Source: Richelia intracellularis (GTDB lineage: Bacteria; Cyanobacteriota; Cyanobacteriia; Cyanobacteriales; Nostocaceae). Taken from it: a stretch of DNA of 37,753 nt. The number at the start of each line of letters is the position of its first letter. Within the stretch, counting starts at the first letter, position 1. Under the pieces are notes generated by a model. The model was not told the DNA's origin and did not search any database. It saw nothing but the letters and a program-made list of their open reading frames with translations. Below, piece by piece: positions 9,126-17,867 of the stretch. A program made the position numbers and the translations under genes. The stretch spans positions 1 to 37,753 of the forward strand of contig CBZS010000649.1 in assembly GCA_000613065.1 (NCBI GenBank). Reading direction: 5' to 3'.

Positions 9126-9824
9126 CTAATTTTTAATGTATGGATTACTTTTATTAACTGCTTGAGCATAAGCCTTAGTTAAAAAATCAACCCCTGTAAT
9201 TGCTGTCCCCACAACCACAGCATATGCACCCAGCTCCAAAGCTTGACAAGCCATCTGGGGTGAAGAAATATCTCCTTCGCAAAATACTGGTATATCTAAT
9301 TCTTTCAGCATTTGACTAAGCAGAGTAAAGCCAGGAGGAAATAGGTGTTTGGTTGCTGTGGTGTAGCCAAACAGAGTTGTACTAACAATATCAGCACCAG
9401 CTGACCCTGGGGCAATTGCTGATTCAATCGTGTCTACATCAGCCATGACTGGCTTACCCAATTGCTGATGAATTTTAGTGATTATGTCTTTTAGGGTTTC
9501 TTCTCCAGGACGATTTATTTGGGTAGCGTCAATAGCAACTATATCTGCTCCCGCTTTTGCTATAGCTTGTGCATGGCGGAATTGGGGAGTAATATAAACA
9601 TCATATCCATCTATCACCTGCTTCCATAAACCAATTATTGGCACATTAACTTTTTGCCGCACAGCAATTATGTGGTTAGGTGTATCAATACGTACTCCTG
9701 CCGCGCCATTTACAGCCGCTTGTGCCATTGCTGCAATGACTGAGGGATGATATAGGGGTGAATCAATGGGTGCTTGACAGGATACTATGATTCGGTGATG
9801 CAAATATTCGATCGCATTATTCAT
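9126..9824 (-). CDS. nanE: Putative N-acetylmannosamine-6-phosphate 2-epimerase
   Basis: NanE-family TIM-barrel enzymes convert ManNAc-6-P to GlcNAc-6-P. Recognisable family segments are IIVSCQAPIDSPLY near the N-terminus, VPIIGLWK with the conserved lysine, VYITPQF, GADIVAIDAT, VMADVDTIE, VSTTLFGYT, FCEGDISSPQMA and GAYAVVVGTAITG. The 232-aa length is normal and the frame is intact. No kinase, deacetylase or sialic-acid transporter gene lies near it, so the physiological substrate is not shown by context; in cyanobacteria it may serve amino-sugar recycling. It reads in the same direction as the histidine kinase upstream, 42 bp away, and could share its transcript. Confidence 0.9.
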   Translation of the reverse strand: MNNAIEYLHHRIIVSCQAPIDSPLYHPSVIAAMAQAAVNGAAGVRIDTPNHIIAVRQKVNVPIIGLWKQVIDGYDVYITPQFRHAQAIAKAGADIVAIDATQINRPGEETLKDIITKIHQQLGKPVMADVDTIESAIAPGSAGADIVSTTLFGYTTATKHLFPPGFTLLSQMLKELDIPVFCEGDISSPQMACQALELGAYAVVVGTAITGVDFLTKAYAQAVNKSNPYIKN

Positions 9825-9866
9825 AGCTTATGAGTGGTTGATTGATGATTAGCAAAATCACAATTT

Positions 9867-11816
9867 CTAAGTCCTTCGTTTCGTTTGTCCTGGTATCCAT
9901 ACGGTGAAAATAGAACCATCTCCCACTGTGGATTCTACTTCAATTCTGCCCCGGTGTAATTCTACTAATTGTTTGGTTAATCCTAAGCCTAGTCCTGTAC
10001 CTTCATATAAGCGGTGGTAGGGTGTATCAAGCTGGTGAAAATACTCAAACAATAATGGTAGTTTTTCTTCTGGAATACCAATTCCTGTATCTTCCACTTG
10101 TACAACTGCGGTATCGTCTTCCATCCAAATACGTAAGGTCACATCCCCAAGCTCTGGTGTAAATTTAATAGCATTACTAAGTAAATTCCATATGATCTGC
10201 CTAACACGTCTGGCATCGGCAACAAAAAGGAGAGAGGGACTCTCAATCAAATTATCCAGGCGGAGATTTACTTGTTGGGTGGTAGCTTTTTCCAGCAGAG
10301 ATTCCACCGTTGCACCAGCAATTTCTGTCAAGGAAAATTCAGTGATATTTAAAACAGCTTTTCCTGCTTCAATTTGGGATAAATCCAGGATGTCATGAAT
10401 CATTTCTAATAAATGTTCTCCACTATCATGGATAGTTTGCAGATAATCCCTCTGACGCTGGTTTAATTCACCAAAATGCCACCGTAGTAAGGTGGAGGAC
10501 ATCCCTATGACGTAAGTTAGGGGGGTAAGTAATTCATGGCTGATGGTGGCAAGAAATTCGCTTCGTAGACGGTTTGCTGCTTGGGCTGCGACTAGGGCAT
10601 CATGTAAAGCTTCTGTCCGTTCTAGAACCCTTTGCTCCAGGGTTTGTTTTTCCTGATTGAGGGATCCCATTAACTCTGATTGGTAAATAGCGATCGCTAA
10701 CTGTTCTGCGATCGCTTTGAATAATTTCTGCTCGCTAGTAGTCCATTGCCTTGGGGTGTAACATTGATGACCAATTAGTAGACCCCATAATTTGTCTTCA
10801 AAAATAATTGGTGCTGCTAGTTTAGCTCTAACCTCAATCTTTTGCAGGAATTCTAATAAACATTGTTCTTGAGCATAAGTATTTTCCACATCATCTACGA
10901 CTAAAATGAAACCTTGTCGATATTTTTCCCGACATTTTGATTGATTGACAAAACATACTTCTTCCTGGCAATTAATTACAGAAGGAATGGTTTCGCTTCT
11001 GCGGGACTCGTAAACAATACCACTAGTATTTTGGTGCCAGTTTTCTAGAGATGAAGGATAAGGGGTAGATAAAGGATTTACTTGGGCTTCCTGAAACTTG
11101 TAGATAACTAATCGATCCAAATGTAAAAAATCTCTAACCTGGGCAACTGCGGTTGCCATAATTACGTTCAAATCAAGGCTTTTACGAGTTTGGGTGGTAA
11201 CTTGATTTAATAACTGCTCTTGGGCAATTTGTTTTTTAAGGGCTTCTTCAACTGGCTGACAAACAGAGGTTTGGGGATATGTGTCGTTTGATAATGATGT
11301 GACAGGTTGGTGTGCCTGGGGTAAAAATTGCTGTAGTAACAACAGAGTAAATTGACTTTGCAGGTGGGCATCATTTACCCCAATAGCTGGCAAACATTGT
11401 TCCAAGAAAGTGCAGGTATGGGAATCTTTACTAAATAAACCTTTGAGTACCTTTAAAAAAGAAGCGATCGCACTCCCATCAAATGTTAAACTAACATCTA
11501 GTGTGTCTTCTTGTGGCGTAGATCTTGAATTATACTCATTGGTCAGAAACATTAATAAATCTTCACCTTGACTAATACCTGTTTCATTAGCAAAAGAACC
11601 TAATAACAGAGCATTAAAGTCTTGGGACACAATCACCATAAACCTTTGCCATCGCCAATCTTCAGGAATGGGAATTCTTACCAGCAAATCATCTGTAATT
11701 ATTAAGGGTTGAGTACTGTCCGCAGCTTGAGCCATTTGCTTTAATAGTTCACCAAGCTGATTAAATACACCCATGCTGATGGTGCAAGAAAAGCTCAAAT
11801 CTGGGGAAATAAGCAT
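9867..11816 (-). CDS. GAF-domain sensor histidine kinase
   Basis: This is a 649-aa soluble sensor kinase. Residues 1-190 form an N-terminal sensory region I cannot name with certainty; a DICT-like domain is possible. A GAF domain spans about 197-380. It resembles phytochrome-type GAFs but lacks the usual chromophore cysteine-histidine pair: the site reads LLEFLQKIEVRAKLAAP. A coiled coil (about 385-415) leads to the H-box FLATISHELLTPL with phospho-His427. The ATPase domain has the N-box NLLSNAIKFTP, G1 VEDTGIGIPEEKL and G2 GTGLGLGLT. No transmembrane segments and no receiver domain are visible, and no partner response regulator is adjacent. It diverges from cobN. The frame is intact. The start at 11816 or the Met 14 codons later are both possible. 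Confidence 0.9.
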   Translation of the reverse strand: MLISPDLSFSCTISMGVFNQLGELLKQMAQAADSTQPLIITDDLLVRIPIPEDWRWQRFMVIVSQDFNALLLGSFANETGISQGEDLLMFLTNEYNSRSTPQEDTLDVSLTFDGSAIASFLKVLKGLFSKDSHTCTFLEQCLPAIGVNDAHLQSQFTLLLLQQFLPQAHQPVTSLSNDTYPQTSVCQPVEEALKKQIAQEQLLNQVTTQTRKSLDLNVIMATAVAQVRDFLHLDRLVIYKFQEAQVNPLSTPYPSSLENWHQNTSGIVYESRRSETIPSVINCQEEVCFVNQSKCREKYRQGFILVVDDVENTYAQEQCLLEFLQKIEVRAKLAAPIIFEDKLWGLLIGHQCYTPRQWTTSEQKLFKAIAEQLAIAIYQSELMGSLNQEKQTLEQRVLERTEALHDALVAAQAANRLRSEFLATISHELLTPLTYVIGMSSTLLRWHFGELNQRQRDYLQTIHDSGEHLLEMIHDILDLSQIEAGKAVLNITEFSLTEIAGATVESLLEKATTQQVNLRLDNLIESPSLLFVADARRVRQIIWNLLSNAIKFTPELGDVTLRIWMEDDTAVVQVEDTGIGIPEEKLPLLFEYFHQLDTPYHRLYEGTGLGLGLTKQLVELHRGRIEVESTVGDGSIFTVWIPGQTKRRT

Positions 11817-11918
11817 TTTTTAAGAATCTGTCGAGAAGAGTTAAATGCTAACTGGTGCGACGGTTTTTGGTTTTGCCCTAAATTAACCAAAAGTTTTCAG
11901 ACGTTAACAAGTGCAATT

Positions 11919-14900
11919 ATGCATCGTATAAGTAGCATATCGGGGGAATGGAACCCTTTATCTGATGGTGTAACTTATGTAGAACAAACACCAGCTGAGT
12001 TAGTTTTGCTCACGGCAACTGATACCGATATTCAAACTTTAGCTGCGGTTGTTCCTAAATTACCAGAACAGTTTCCAGCTTTGCGGGTTGTAAATCTCCT
12101 GCAATTACAGCATCAAATAAGTATTGATGCTTATGCTGAAGAAGTGCTAGAGTTTGCCCAAGTAATTATTATACGCCTATTAGGGGGACGTTCTTATTGG
12201 GCTTATGGTTTGGAATTAGTACAAGAAGTCGTCCAGCGCCTGGGTATAAAGCTAATTCTCATGCCTGGGGATGATGTTCTAGATTCCGAACTAATTAGTC
12301 ATTCAACTTTACCCCTGGTTACTATCAACCGAATTTGGCGTTATTTCTGCGAAGGTGGTACAGAAAATATTTCCCATGGTTTGCAATTTATCACTGATAC
12401 CTGTCTTTCAACAACATATAACCCACCCCCTCCACGGGCAATTCCCAGGGTAGGGGTTTATGGGTGGAAGAGTGTAGACGCTCGGAGAGCTGATTCTCAC
12501 ACAGTAGGAGTGATGGAGGAAAATAATCATTCCATCTCCCCTGCTCCCTACTTCCTCCCTTTTACCCATAAAATAGGCATTCTCTTCTACCGTGCCCATT
12601 ACCTGGCAGGTAATACCAAGGTAATTGATGCTTTATGTACAGCATTAATAGAACGTAATTTAGAACCTCTCCCCGTTTATGTATCTTCCTTACGGGAAAT
12701 TGATGTGCAAACAGATTTACTTGAATTATTTCAACCCAAGGAAGAAATACCTGTTTCCTTAATATTGAATACCACAAGTTTTTCTGTAGCTCGTTTAGAT
12801 ACAGAAACCCCTCAAACTGATTTATGGCAAAAATTAGATGTTCCTGTATTTCAAGTAATTCTCAGTGGAGGTTCCCAATCCCAATGGGAATCTCAATGGC
12901 AGGGACTTTCACCACGGGATATTGCCATGAATGTGGCTTTACCAGAGGTGGATGGAAGAATTATTAGCCGTGCAGTGTCCTTTAAGGCATTACAAACGCG
13001 CAATTCTGATTTAGAGACAGATGTAGTAGTTTATGAACCAGTGAGCGATCGCATTAATTTTGTTGCGAATCTCGCTGCTAATTGGGCGCGTCTACGCTCC
13101 AAGTTACCACGGCAACGCCGCATAGCCCTGATTTTGGCAAATTACCCCACCCGCAATGGTAGATTAGCCAATGGAGTGGGTTTGGATACCCCAGCTAGTT
13201 GTGTAGAAATTCTCAGGGCTCTACAAGCAGAAGGTTACTGTTTAGAGAATATTCCGGCTAACGGTGATGAACTCATAGAAATTTTAACTTCTGGTGTCAC
13301 CAACGATCCCGAAGCTAGGGAATTACGTAATGTTTTCCAAAGCCTGCCCCTTTCCGAATACACTGAATACTTCGCCACCTTACCCACAGAAATCCAACAA
13401 GCAATTACACAACGTTGGGGAACCCCCAACAAACAAGCAAATTCCCGTTTTCCCTTTCCCCTTCAGCCTTCTTTCTTACCTATTTCCGGCATCCAACTGG
13501 ACAACATCTTCGTTGGTATTCAACCTGCACGGGGTTATGATATCGATCCCAGCTTGAACTATCATGCTCCCGACTTGGAGCCCACCCATGAATATTTAGC
13601 CTTTTACTACTGGATAAGGGAATGTTTTGCTGCTGACGCGGTAATTCATGTAGGAAAACACGGCAATTTAGAATGGCTACCCGGTAAAAGTATTGCTTTA
13701 TCTCAAAACTGCTATCCAGAAATCGCAATAGGAGCATTACCCCATTTATACCCCTTCATTGTCAACGATCCTGGGGAGGGTTCCCAAGCAAAACGCCGTG
13801 CCCAAGCAGTAATTATCGATCACCTTACCCCACCCCTCACTAGGGCAGAACTTTATGGGGAGTTACAAAAATTAGAAAATCTTATTGATGAATATTACGA
13901 AGCCGAAAGCTTAGATCCTAGTCGTTTACCAGCCATTAGCGATCGGATTCAGCAATTAATTACCCAAGAAAATCTTAACTTGGATTTAGGTATTGCCGAT
14001 AAATCAGGGGAGTTGCAGATCAATCGCATGGATGGGTATCTTTGCGAACTAAAGGAGGCTCAAATCCGGGATGGGTTACATATTTTTGGACAATGTCCCC
14101 AAGGTAATCAATTAAGGGACTTAATAGTTGCGATCGCTCGCCAACCCAACTGCTACCACCTCGGTATTACCCGTAGTCTCGCCACAGATTTAGGTTTAGA
14201 TTTTGACCCCCTCTCTGACGATTTGAGTACAACCCTTTCCCCCCATAGTCAGCAAAGCCTATTCAATACATATAACCAACCCTGTCGCACTATTGGCGAT
14301 GCCGTGGAGCTTCTAGAACAACAAGCCGCCATATTAGTAGAAGAAATTATAGAAGTAGGGGAGAGGACAAGACGTGGGGATGTCAACTGTCAACACTCGC
14401 GCGTTCCTTCTCTTGGTCAGCATTCCCTTGCTACTTGCCTCGTGGTGGGGTCTGACCGCTTGCCCCTGGCGGCGCGGGGTCGCTCGTCAACCATCAACTG
14501 GATACGCGAGCGTCTTTTCCCTGCCCTCAAACAAACTTACCTGGAAATAAACAATCTTCTCCGGGGTTTGGATGGTAAGTATGTCCCCAGTGCCCCATCT
14601 GGTGCACCGACCAGAGGCAGACCGGAAGTATTACCCACAGGCAATAATTTTTACTCTGTGGACATCCGCGCTCTACCCACAGAAACAGCCTGGGATATAG
14701 GCAGAAATGCAGCAGAAGCTCTCATTGAACGCTATGCACAGGACAATGGAGAGTATCCAAAAACACTAGGATTGTCTATGTGGGGGACAGCGACTATGCG
14801 AACTGGAGGGGATGATATTGCCGAAGCATTAGCATTGCTAGGAGTACAACCAGTATGGGATGGAGTAGCGCGACGGGTAGTGGATTTTGAAATTTTACCC

Positions 14901-15953
14901 CTGACAATTTTAGGTCGTCCCAGAGTAGATGTGACATTGCGAATTTCCGGTTTTTTCCGGGATGCCTTTGCCAATTTGATCGATTTATTCGATCGTGCGG
15001 TGGTAGCAGTTGCTGCCTTAGATGAGCCAACAGAACAAAACCCCTTAGCAGTCCAAGTCGACCAAGAAACCGAATACTGGACACAACAAGGGCTAGATTT
15101 CCCCACAGCCAAACAGCGATCGCAATACCGAATTTTTGGTTCCAAACCCGGAGCATATGGAGCCGGACTCCAAGGATTAATTGAGTCCCAAAATTGGACA
15201 GACGATGAAGATTTAGCCCGTGCTTATATAAATTGGAGTTGTTATGCCTACTCTAGCAGGGAAAAGGCAGGGGAGGAGGGATCAGAGGTGGAGACGGGGA
15301 GAGGAGGAGACGCGGAAACGCGGGGCTCTCAACCGTCAACTAACAACCCCTCTTCTCTAACTTGGGGAAAATCTGCCCCAGAGGCATTTGAGAAACGATT
15401 GCAAAACATGGAAATAGTCTTACACAACCAAGACAACCGGGAACATGATTTGCTCGACTCCGATGATTATTACCAGTTCCAAGGGGGATTAACAGCAGCA
15501 GTACGTTCCGCTAGGGGAAAAAACCCACAAATCTATTTTGGGGATCACTCCCTCCCCAAAAAACCCCGCATCCGCCAACTAAAGGAAGAGATTGCCCGCG
15601 TCTACCGATCCCGTGTCATAAATCCCAAATGGATTGCCGGAGTAATGCGCCACGGGTACAAAGGAGCATTTGAAATGGCAGCTACTGTAGATTATTTATT
15701 TGCCTATGATGCTACCACCAAATGTGTGGAAAACCATATGTACCAAGGCATTACGGAAGCGTACCTCATGGAACCCCAAACTTATCAATTTATTCTTCGA
15801 CACAGCCCCTATGTTTTACGTGATATTGCTGAGAGAATATTAGAAGCAAACCAACGTGGTTTATGGCAGGATGTAAATATAAAAACCTTAGAAACCTTAC
15901 GAAATATAGTTCATCAAGCCGAAGCCGCAATCGAAGCTAATACAGTGGTGTAA
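11919..15953 (+). CDS. cobN: Cobaltochelatase subunit CobN (with in-frame repeat inserts)
   Basis: CobN is the large catalytic subunit that inserts cobalt into hydrogenobyrinate a,c-diamide in the aerobic cobalamin route; it is related to the Mg-chelatase H subunit. Recognisable blocks are RLLGGRSYWAYGLE, KIGILFYRAHYLAGNTKVID, VIHVGKHGNLEWLPGK, NDPGEGSQAKRRAQAVIIDHL, GRPEVLPTGNNFYSVD, GLSMWGTATMRTGGDDIAEAL and MRHGYKGAFEMAATVDYL. The 1344 aa exceed the usual cyanobacterial length because three non-family inserts, each translated from low-complexity repeat DNA, interrupt it in frame at about residues 184-217, 815-857 and 1115-1144. All keep the frame open, so the gene may still work. Partner subunits (CobS/CobT or ChlI/ChlD) are not in the window. 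It is followed after 9 bp by the peptidoglycan-binding protein gene, which may be co-transcribed. Confidence 0.93.
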   Translation: MHRISSISGEWNPLSDGVTYVEQTPAELVLLTATDTDIQTLAAVVPKLPEQFPALRVVNLLQLQHQISIDAYAEEVLEFAQVIIIRLLGGRSYWAYGLELVQEVVQRLGIKLILMPGDDVLDSELISHSTLPLVTINRIWRYFCEGGTENISHGLQFITDTCLSTTYNPPPPRAIPRVGVYGWKSVDARRADSHTVGVMEENNHSISPAPYFLPFTHKIGILFYRAHYLAGNTKVIDALCTALIERNLEPLPVYVSSLREIDVQTDLLELFQPKEEIPVSLILNTTSFSVARLDTETPQTDLWQKLDVPVFQVILSGGSQSQWESQWQGLSPRDIAMNVALPEVDGRIISRAVSFKALQTRNSDLETDVVVYEPVSDRINFVANLAANWARLRSKLPRQRRIALILANYPTRNGRLANGVGLDTPASCVEILRALQAEGYCLENIPANGDELIEILTSGVTNDPEARELRNVFQSLPLSEYTEYFATLPTEIQQAITQRWGTPNKQANSRFPFPLQPSFLPISGIQLDNIFVGIQPARGYDIDPSLNYHAPDLEPTHEYLAFYYWIRECFAADAVIHVGKHGNLEWLPGKSIALSQNCYPEIAIGALPHLYPFIVNDPGEGSQAKRRAQAVIIDHLTPPLTRAELYGELQKLENLIDEYYEAESLDPSRLPAISDRIQQLITQENLNLDLGIADKSGELQINRMDGYLCELKEAQIRDGLHIFGQCPQGNQLRDLIVAIARQPNCYHLGITRSLATDLGLDFDPLSDDLSTTLSPHSQQSLFNTYNQPCRTIGDAVELLEQQAAILVEEIIEVGERTRRGDVNCQHSRVPSLGQHSLATCLVVGSDRLPLAARGRSSTINWIRERLFPALKQTYLEINNLLRGLDGKYVPSAPSGAPTRGRPEVLPTGNNFYSVDIRALPTETAWDIGRNAAEALIERYAQDNGEYPKTLGLSMWGTATMRTGGDDIAEALALLGVQPVWDGVARRVVDFEILPLTILGRPRVDVTLRISGFFRDAFANLIDLFDRAVVAVAALDEPTEQNPLAVQVDQETEYWTQQGLDFPTAKQRSQYRIFGSKPGAYGAGLQGLIESQNWTDDEDLARAYINWSCYAYSSREKAGEEGSEVETGRGGDAETRGSQPSTNNPSSLTWGKSAPEAFEKRLQNMEIVLHNQDNREHDLLDSDDYYQFQGGLTAAVRSARGKNPQIYFGDHSLPKKPRIRQLKEEIARVYRSRVINPKWIAGVMRHGYKGAFEMAATVDYLFAYDATTKCVENHMYQGITEAYLMEPQTYQFILRHSPYVLRDIAERILEANQRGLWQDVNIKTLETLRNIVHQAEAAIEANTVV
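12468..12569 (+). repeat. In-frame repeat insert A in cobN
   Basis: This stretch encodes about 34 residues (KSVDARRADSHTVG, then SISPAPYFLPFTH) between two conserved CobN blocks, VGVYGW and KIGILFYRAHYL, that are normally near each other. The DNA is the pyrimidine-rich text (CATCTCCCCTGCTCCCTAC) typical of Nostoc intergenic repeats. It keeps the frame. Confidence 0.6.
14361..14490 (+). repeat. In-frame repeat insert B in cobN
   Basis: About 43 residues from ERTRRGDVNCQHSR to PLAARGRSS have no resemblance to CobN and lie before the conserved block INWIRERLFPALKQTY. The DNA contains GTCAACTGTCAACACTCGCG and GGCGGCGCGGGGTCGCTCG, which look like intergenic repeat text and are richer in GC than the surrounding gene. 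Confidence 0.6.
15261..15350 (+). repeat. In-frame repeat insert C in cobN
   Basis: About 30 residues rich in Gly/Glu (EKAGEEGSEVETGRGGDAE, then GSQPSTNNPSS) lie between CYAYSS and LTWGKSAPEAFEKRL. The DNA is the same purine-rich repeat type seen at 6621-6683, including GGAGACG and GTCAACTAACAAC. It keeps the frame. Confidence 0.65.
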
Positions 15954-15962
15954 GAAGAACCT

Positions 15963-17174
15963 ATGGATAATCTTGCGTATTTACACGTAGCTTTTGCCTA
16001 CGAAGACAGTCCATCTCCTGAATTGATTTCTAGCAGCCATCTCCTTAAAGAATCAGCAGCACCTGATTGGACAAGACTTTCTAGCAAAGCCTGGAAATAC
16101 CTGTTACCCCTAATTTTCACATTATCAATCCTTAGCATTGTCAGCAGTGCCTTCGCCTTAGAAAGAGGCGATCGCGGACCATCTGTGAAAAAATTACAAC
16201 AACAATTACAAACAGCCGGTTTTTATCAAGCAAATATCACCCAACTATTTGATTTTTATACAGAAGATGCCGTTCGTCGCTTCCAAAAAGCCAACAGTTT
16301 ACCCATAGATGGTATTGTTGGCACTCAAACTTTACAAAAATTAGAAAGTCTTCGTGCTTCAACCATGGGCAACAATACACAGAAGAAACCTAATAACGCT
16401 ACTACAGTAGTTAATACAGCGAATACAGTTGTTAACACTACCAGCAAAACGAAGCCAGGTAACACCCAAGCCAAGGTAACTAACACTGTGGTGAGAACTA
16501 CCACAGTAACAACTCCTAGCAATTCTAAAACTACTACAAGTGGTAAATTCCTCTCCCGTGGTGCTGAGGGTAAGGAAGTCCGTCTTTTACAACAGCAGTT
16601 AAAAATAGCAGGTTACTACTACGGAAATACCAACGGAATTTTTGCTCCAATTACAGAAGAAGCGGTGAAAAAATTCCAAGCTGCCTACGACTTAGGTGTA
16701 GATGGAATTGTTGGACCAGCAACCAGAAGCAAATTACCTCCTGTCGGTGTCGGCTTTGGGGAAGATACACCCAACACTAAGAGAACTGATAATAACAGAC
16801 TTTATCTTGGCGATCGCGGTGAACCAGTCCGGGTTTTACAAGCACAATTAATTAAAGCCGGGTACTTGAAAGGTGAACCCAACGGTTACTTTGGACCTTA
16901 TACCGCAGATGCTGTGCGCCGTTTCCAAAAAAATAATTACTTAGCTGCAAGTGGTATTGCAGGCCCCACAACCCGTAATAAGCTTTATGGTTTACTTAAC
17001 AAAAAGAACCAAGGAAAGTTTGATGTCTTAGAAGTGCAAAGAAGACTACGTTCCAGAGGCTTTTATAAAGGACCCCTTAATGGGAAGTTAGAAAAAGAAA
17101 CGAAGCAAGCGATTAAAAATGCCCAAGAATTTTACGGGATTAGTTTGAGGGACGTTAGAAACGGTAGCTTCTAA
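15963..17174 (+). CDS. Peptidoglycan-binding repeat protein, homologue of Anabaena alr1690
   Basis: This 403-aa protein has one membrane segment (about residues 44-66, YLLPLIFTLSILSIVSSAFA), possibly a signal anchor. Four PG_binding_1 units follow, at about 67-128, 196-258, 281-345 and 350-395. Each has the pattern GDRGPSVKKLQQQL ... DAVRRFQKAN ... DGIVGTQTLQKL; the last is shorter. A Thr/Asn-rich linker separates units 1 and 2. It should bind cell-wall glycan outside the membrane; no catalytic domain is visible. It converges with furA, as alr1690 does in Anabaena PCC 7120. There, read-through past this gene makes an antisense RNA to furA. In this window a 91-bp inverted-repeat element lies between the two genes. 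The start ATG at 15963 is 9 bp past cobN. Confidence 0.85.
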   Translation: MDNLAYLHVAFAYEDSPSPELISSSHLLKESAAPDWTRLSSKAWKYLLPLIFTLSILSIVSSAFALERGDRGPSVKKLQQQLQTAGFYQANITQLFDFYTEDAVRRFQKANSLPIDGIVGTQTLQKLESLRASTMGNNTQKKPNNATTVVNTANTVVNTTSKTKPGNTQAKVTNTVVRTTTVTTPSNSKTTTSGKFLSRGAEGKEVRLLQQQLKIAGYYYGNTNGIFAPITEEAVKKFQAAYDLGVDGIVGPATRSKLPPVGVGFGEDTPNTKRTDNNRLYLGDRGEPVRVLQAQLIKAGYLKGEPNGYFGPYTADAVRRFQKNNYLAASGIAGPTTRNKLYGLLNKKNQGKFDVLEVQRRLRSRGFYKGPLNGKLEKETKQAIKNAQEFYGISLRDVRNGSF

Positions 17175-17248
17175 CGTCCATAGAATTTGTTTGTAAATGT
17201 TCTACTGCCCAAAAAGTTTTCCTAATTTGGCTCAAGTGTAAGTTTTTG

Positions 17249-17339
17249 GGCGTTGCTGAATAAGCGGATGATTTTACTAAATTTTCAACGATTTTTCAAT
17301 GGTTTCAAAAGCTAATTCATCCCGCACTTATGCAACGCT
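17249..17339 (+). repeat. 91-bp MITE-like element, copy 1 (between alr1690-like gene and furA)
   Basis: The element has ends GGCGTTGCTGAATAAG and, inverted, AGCGTTGCATAAGTGCGGG. The 8-bp target duplication AGTTTTTG stands on both sides (17241-17248 and 17340-17347). There is no open frame. It sits in the 200-bp gap between two convergent stop codons. The inner 45 bp match the four other copies in the window. This copy is asymmetric, with two different arms. Confidence 0.9.
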
Positions 17340-17374
17340 AGTTTTTGTAACTAGTTGTAAAAATTAATCAACAA

Positions 17375-17830
17375 TTACATTGGCATCAAAGCCCTTTGAC
17401 ACTTGGGGCAAACTGCATGAATTGTCAATTGACAATCCAGCAATTGATAACCTTCCTTTTGGGCAGTTTTTGCACCAATCTTCAAGATTGAATCGTTCTT
17501 AAATTCAATAGTTGAGTTACATCTGGTACAAATTAGATGGTGATGGTGATGGGGATGGGGTTGATTGATTTCATAATGTTTATGGCCTTCTCCCAACTCC
17601 AATTCCCGCAGTATTCCCATCCGTGCCATCAACTTGAGAGTGCGGTAAATCGTTGACAAACTAATGCCCTCACCCTCATGTTCTAAGCGTTCATAGAGTT
17701 CTTCTGCGCTCAGATGCTCTCCTTGAGGTAACTTTTGGAAAATTTCTAAAATTGTCTCTCTCTGGGGAGTTAAACGCCAGCCGCGCTCGTTTAATTCCGC
17801 CTTGAGTGAAGCAGCTGTGTAAACACTCAT
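17375..17830 (-). CDS. furA: Ferric uptake regulator FurA
   Basis: This is the global iron regulator of heterocystous cyanobacteria. It represses iron-uptake genes with Fe(II), and in Anabaena it also binds heme. The winged helix covers residues 8-80 (GWRLTPQRETIL, GISLSTIYRTLKLM). The metal-binding region has GEGHKHYEI and PHHHHHLIC. Cysteines are at 101, 104, 133, 141 and 144 and include both CxxC motifs (CTRC, CPKC) that give Anabaena FurA its redox activity. I choose ATG at 17830 (MSVYT, 151 aa), the Anabaena FurA length; the frame is open six codons further. An inverted repeat just upstream may be its own operator. sigC lies upstream in the same direction but is now separated by an insertion sequence. 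The frame is intact. Confidence 0.95.
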   Translation of the reverse strand: MSVYTAASLKAELNERGWRLTPQRETILEIFQKLPQGEHLSAEELYERLEHEGEGISLSTIYRTLKLMARMGILRELELGEGHKHYEINQPHPHHHHHLICTRCNSTIEFKNDSILKIGAKTAQKEGYQLLDCQLTIHAVCPKCQRALMPM

Positions 17831-17836
17831 ACTAAT

Positions 17837-17867
17837 TATTCTCAACAAAGCCTATTTATTGAGAATA
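17837..17867 (-). promoter_or_regulatory. Possible Fur box upstream of furA
   Basis: A perfect 9-bp inverted repeat, TATTCTCAA and TTGAGAATA (17837-17845 and 17859-17867), lies immediately before the furA start in AT-rich DNA. FurA autoregulates in Anabaena, and AT-rich repeats of this kind serve as operators. The arms are 13 bp apart, wider than in the classic 19-bp box, so the assignment is tentative. Confidence 0.4.

Noticed and set aside
9867-11816. Phytochrome or cyanobacteriochrome photoreceptor
   Set aside because: The GAF domain lacks the chromophore-binding cysteine followed by histidine at the expected place, and there is no PHY domain.
14732-15156. Two minus-strand open frames of 120-137 codons
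   Set aside because: They are antisense to a strongly conserved part of cobN and have no family resemblance.
17207-17363. A strong terminator between the alr1690-like gene and furA
   Set aside because: The inverted repeats here are A/T-rich and loose, and one is partly formed by the inserted element; no classical stem with a T-run is present.
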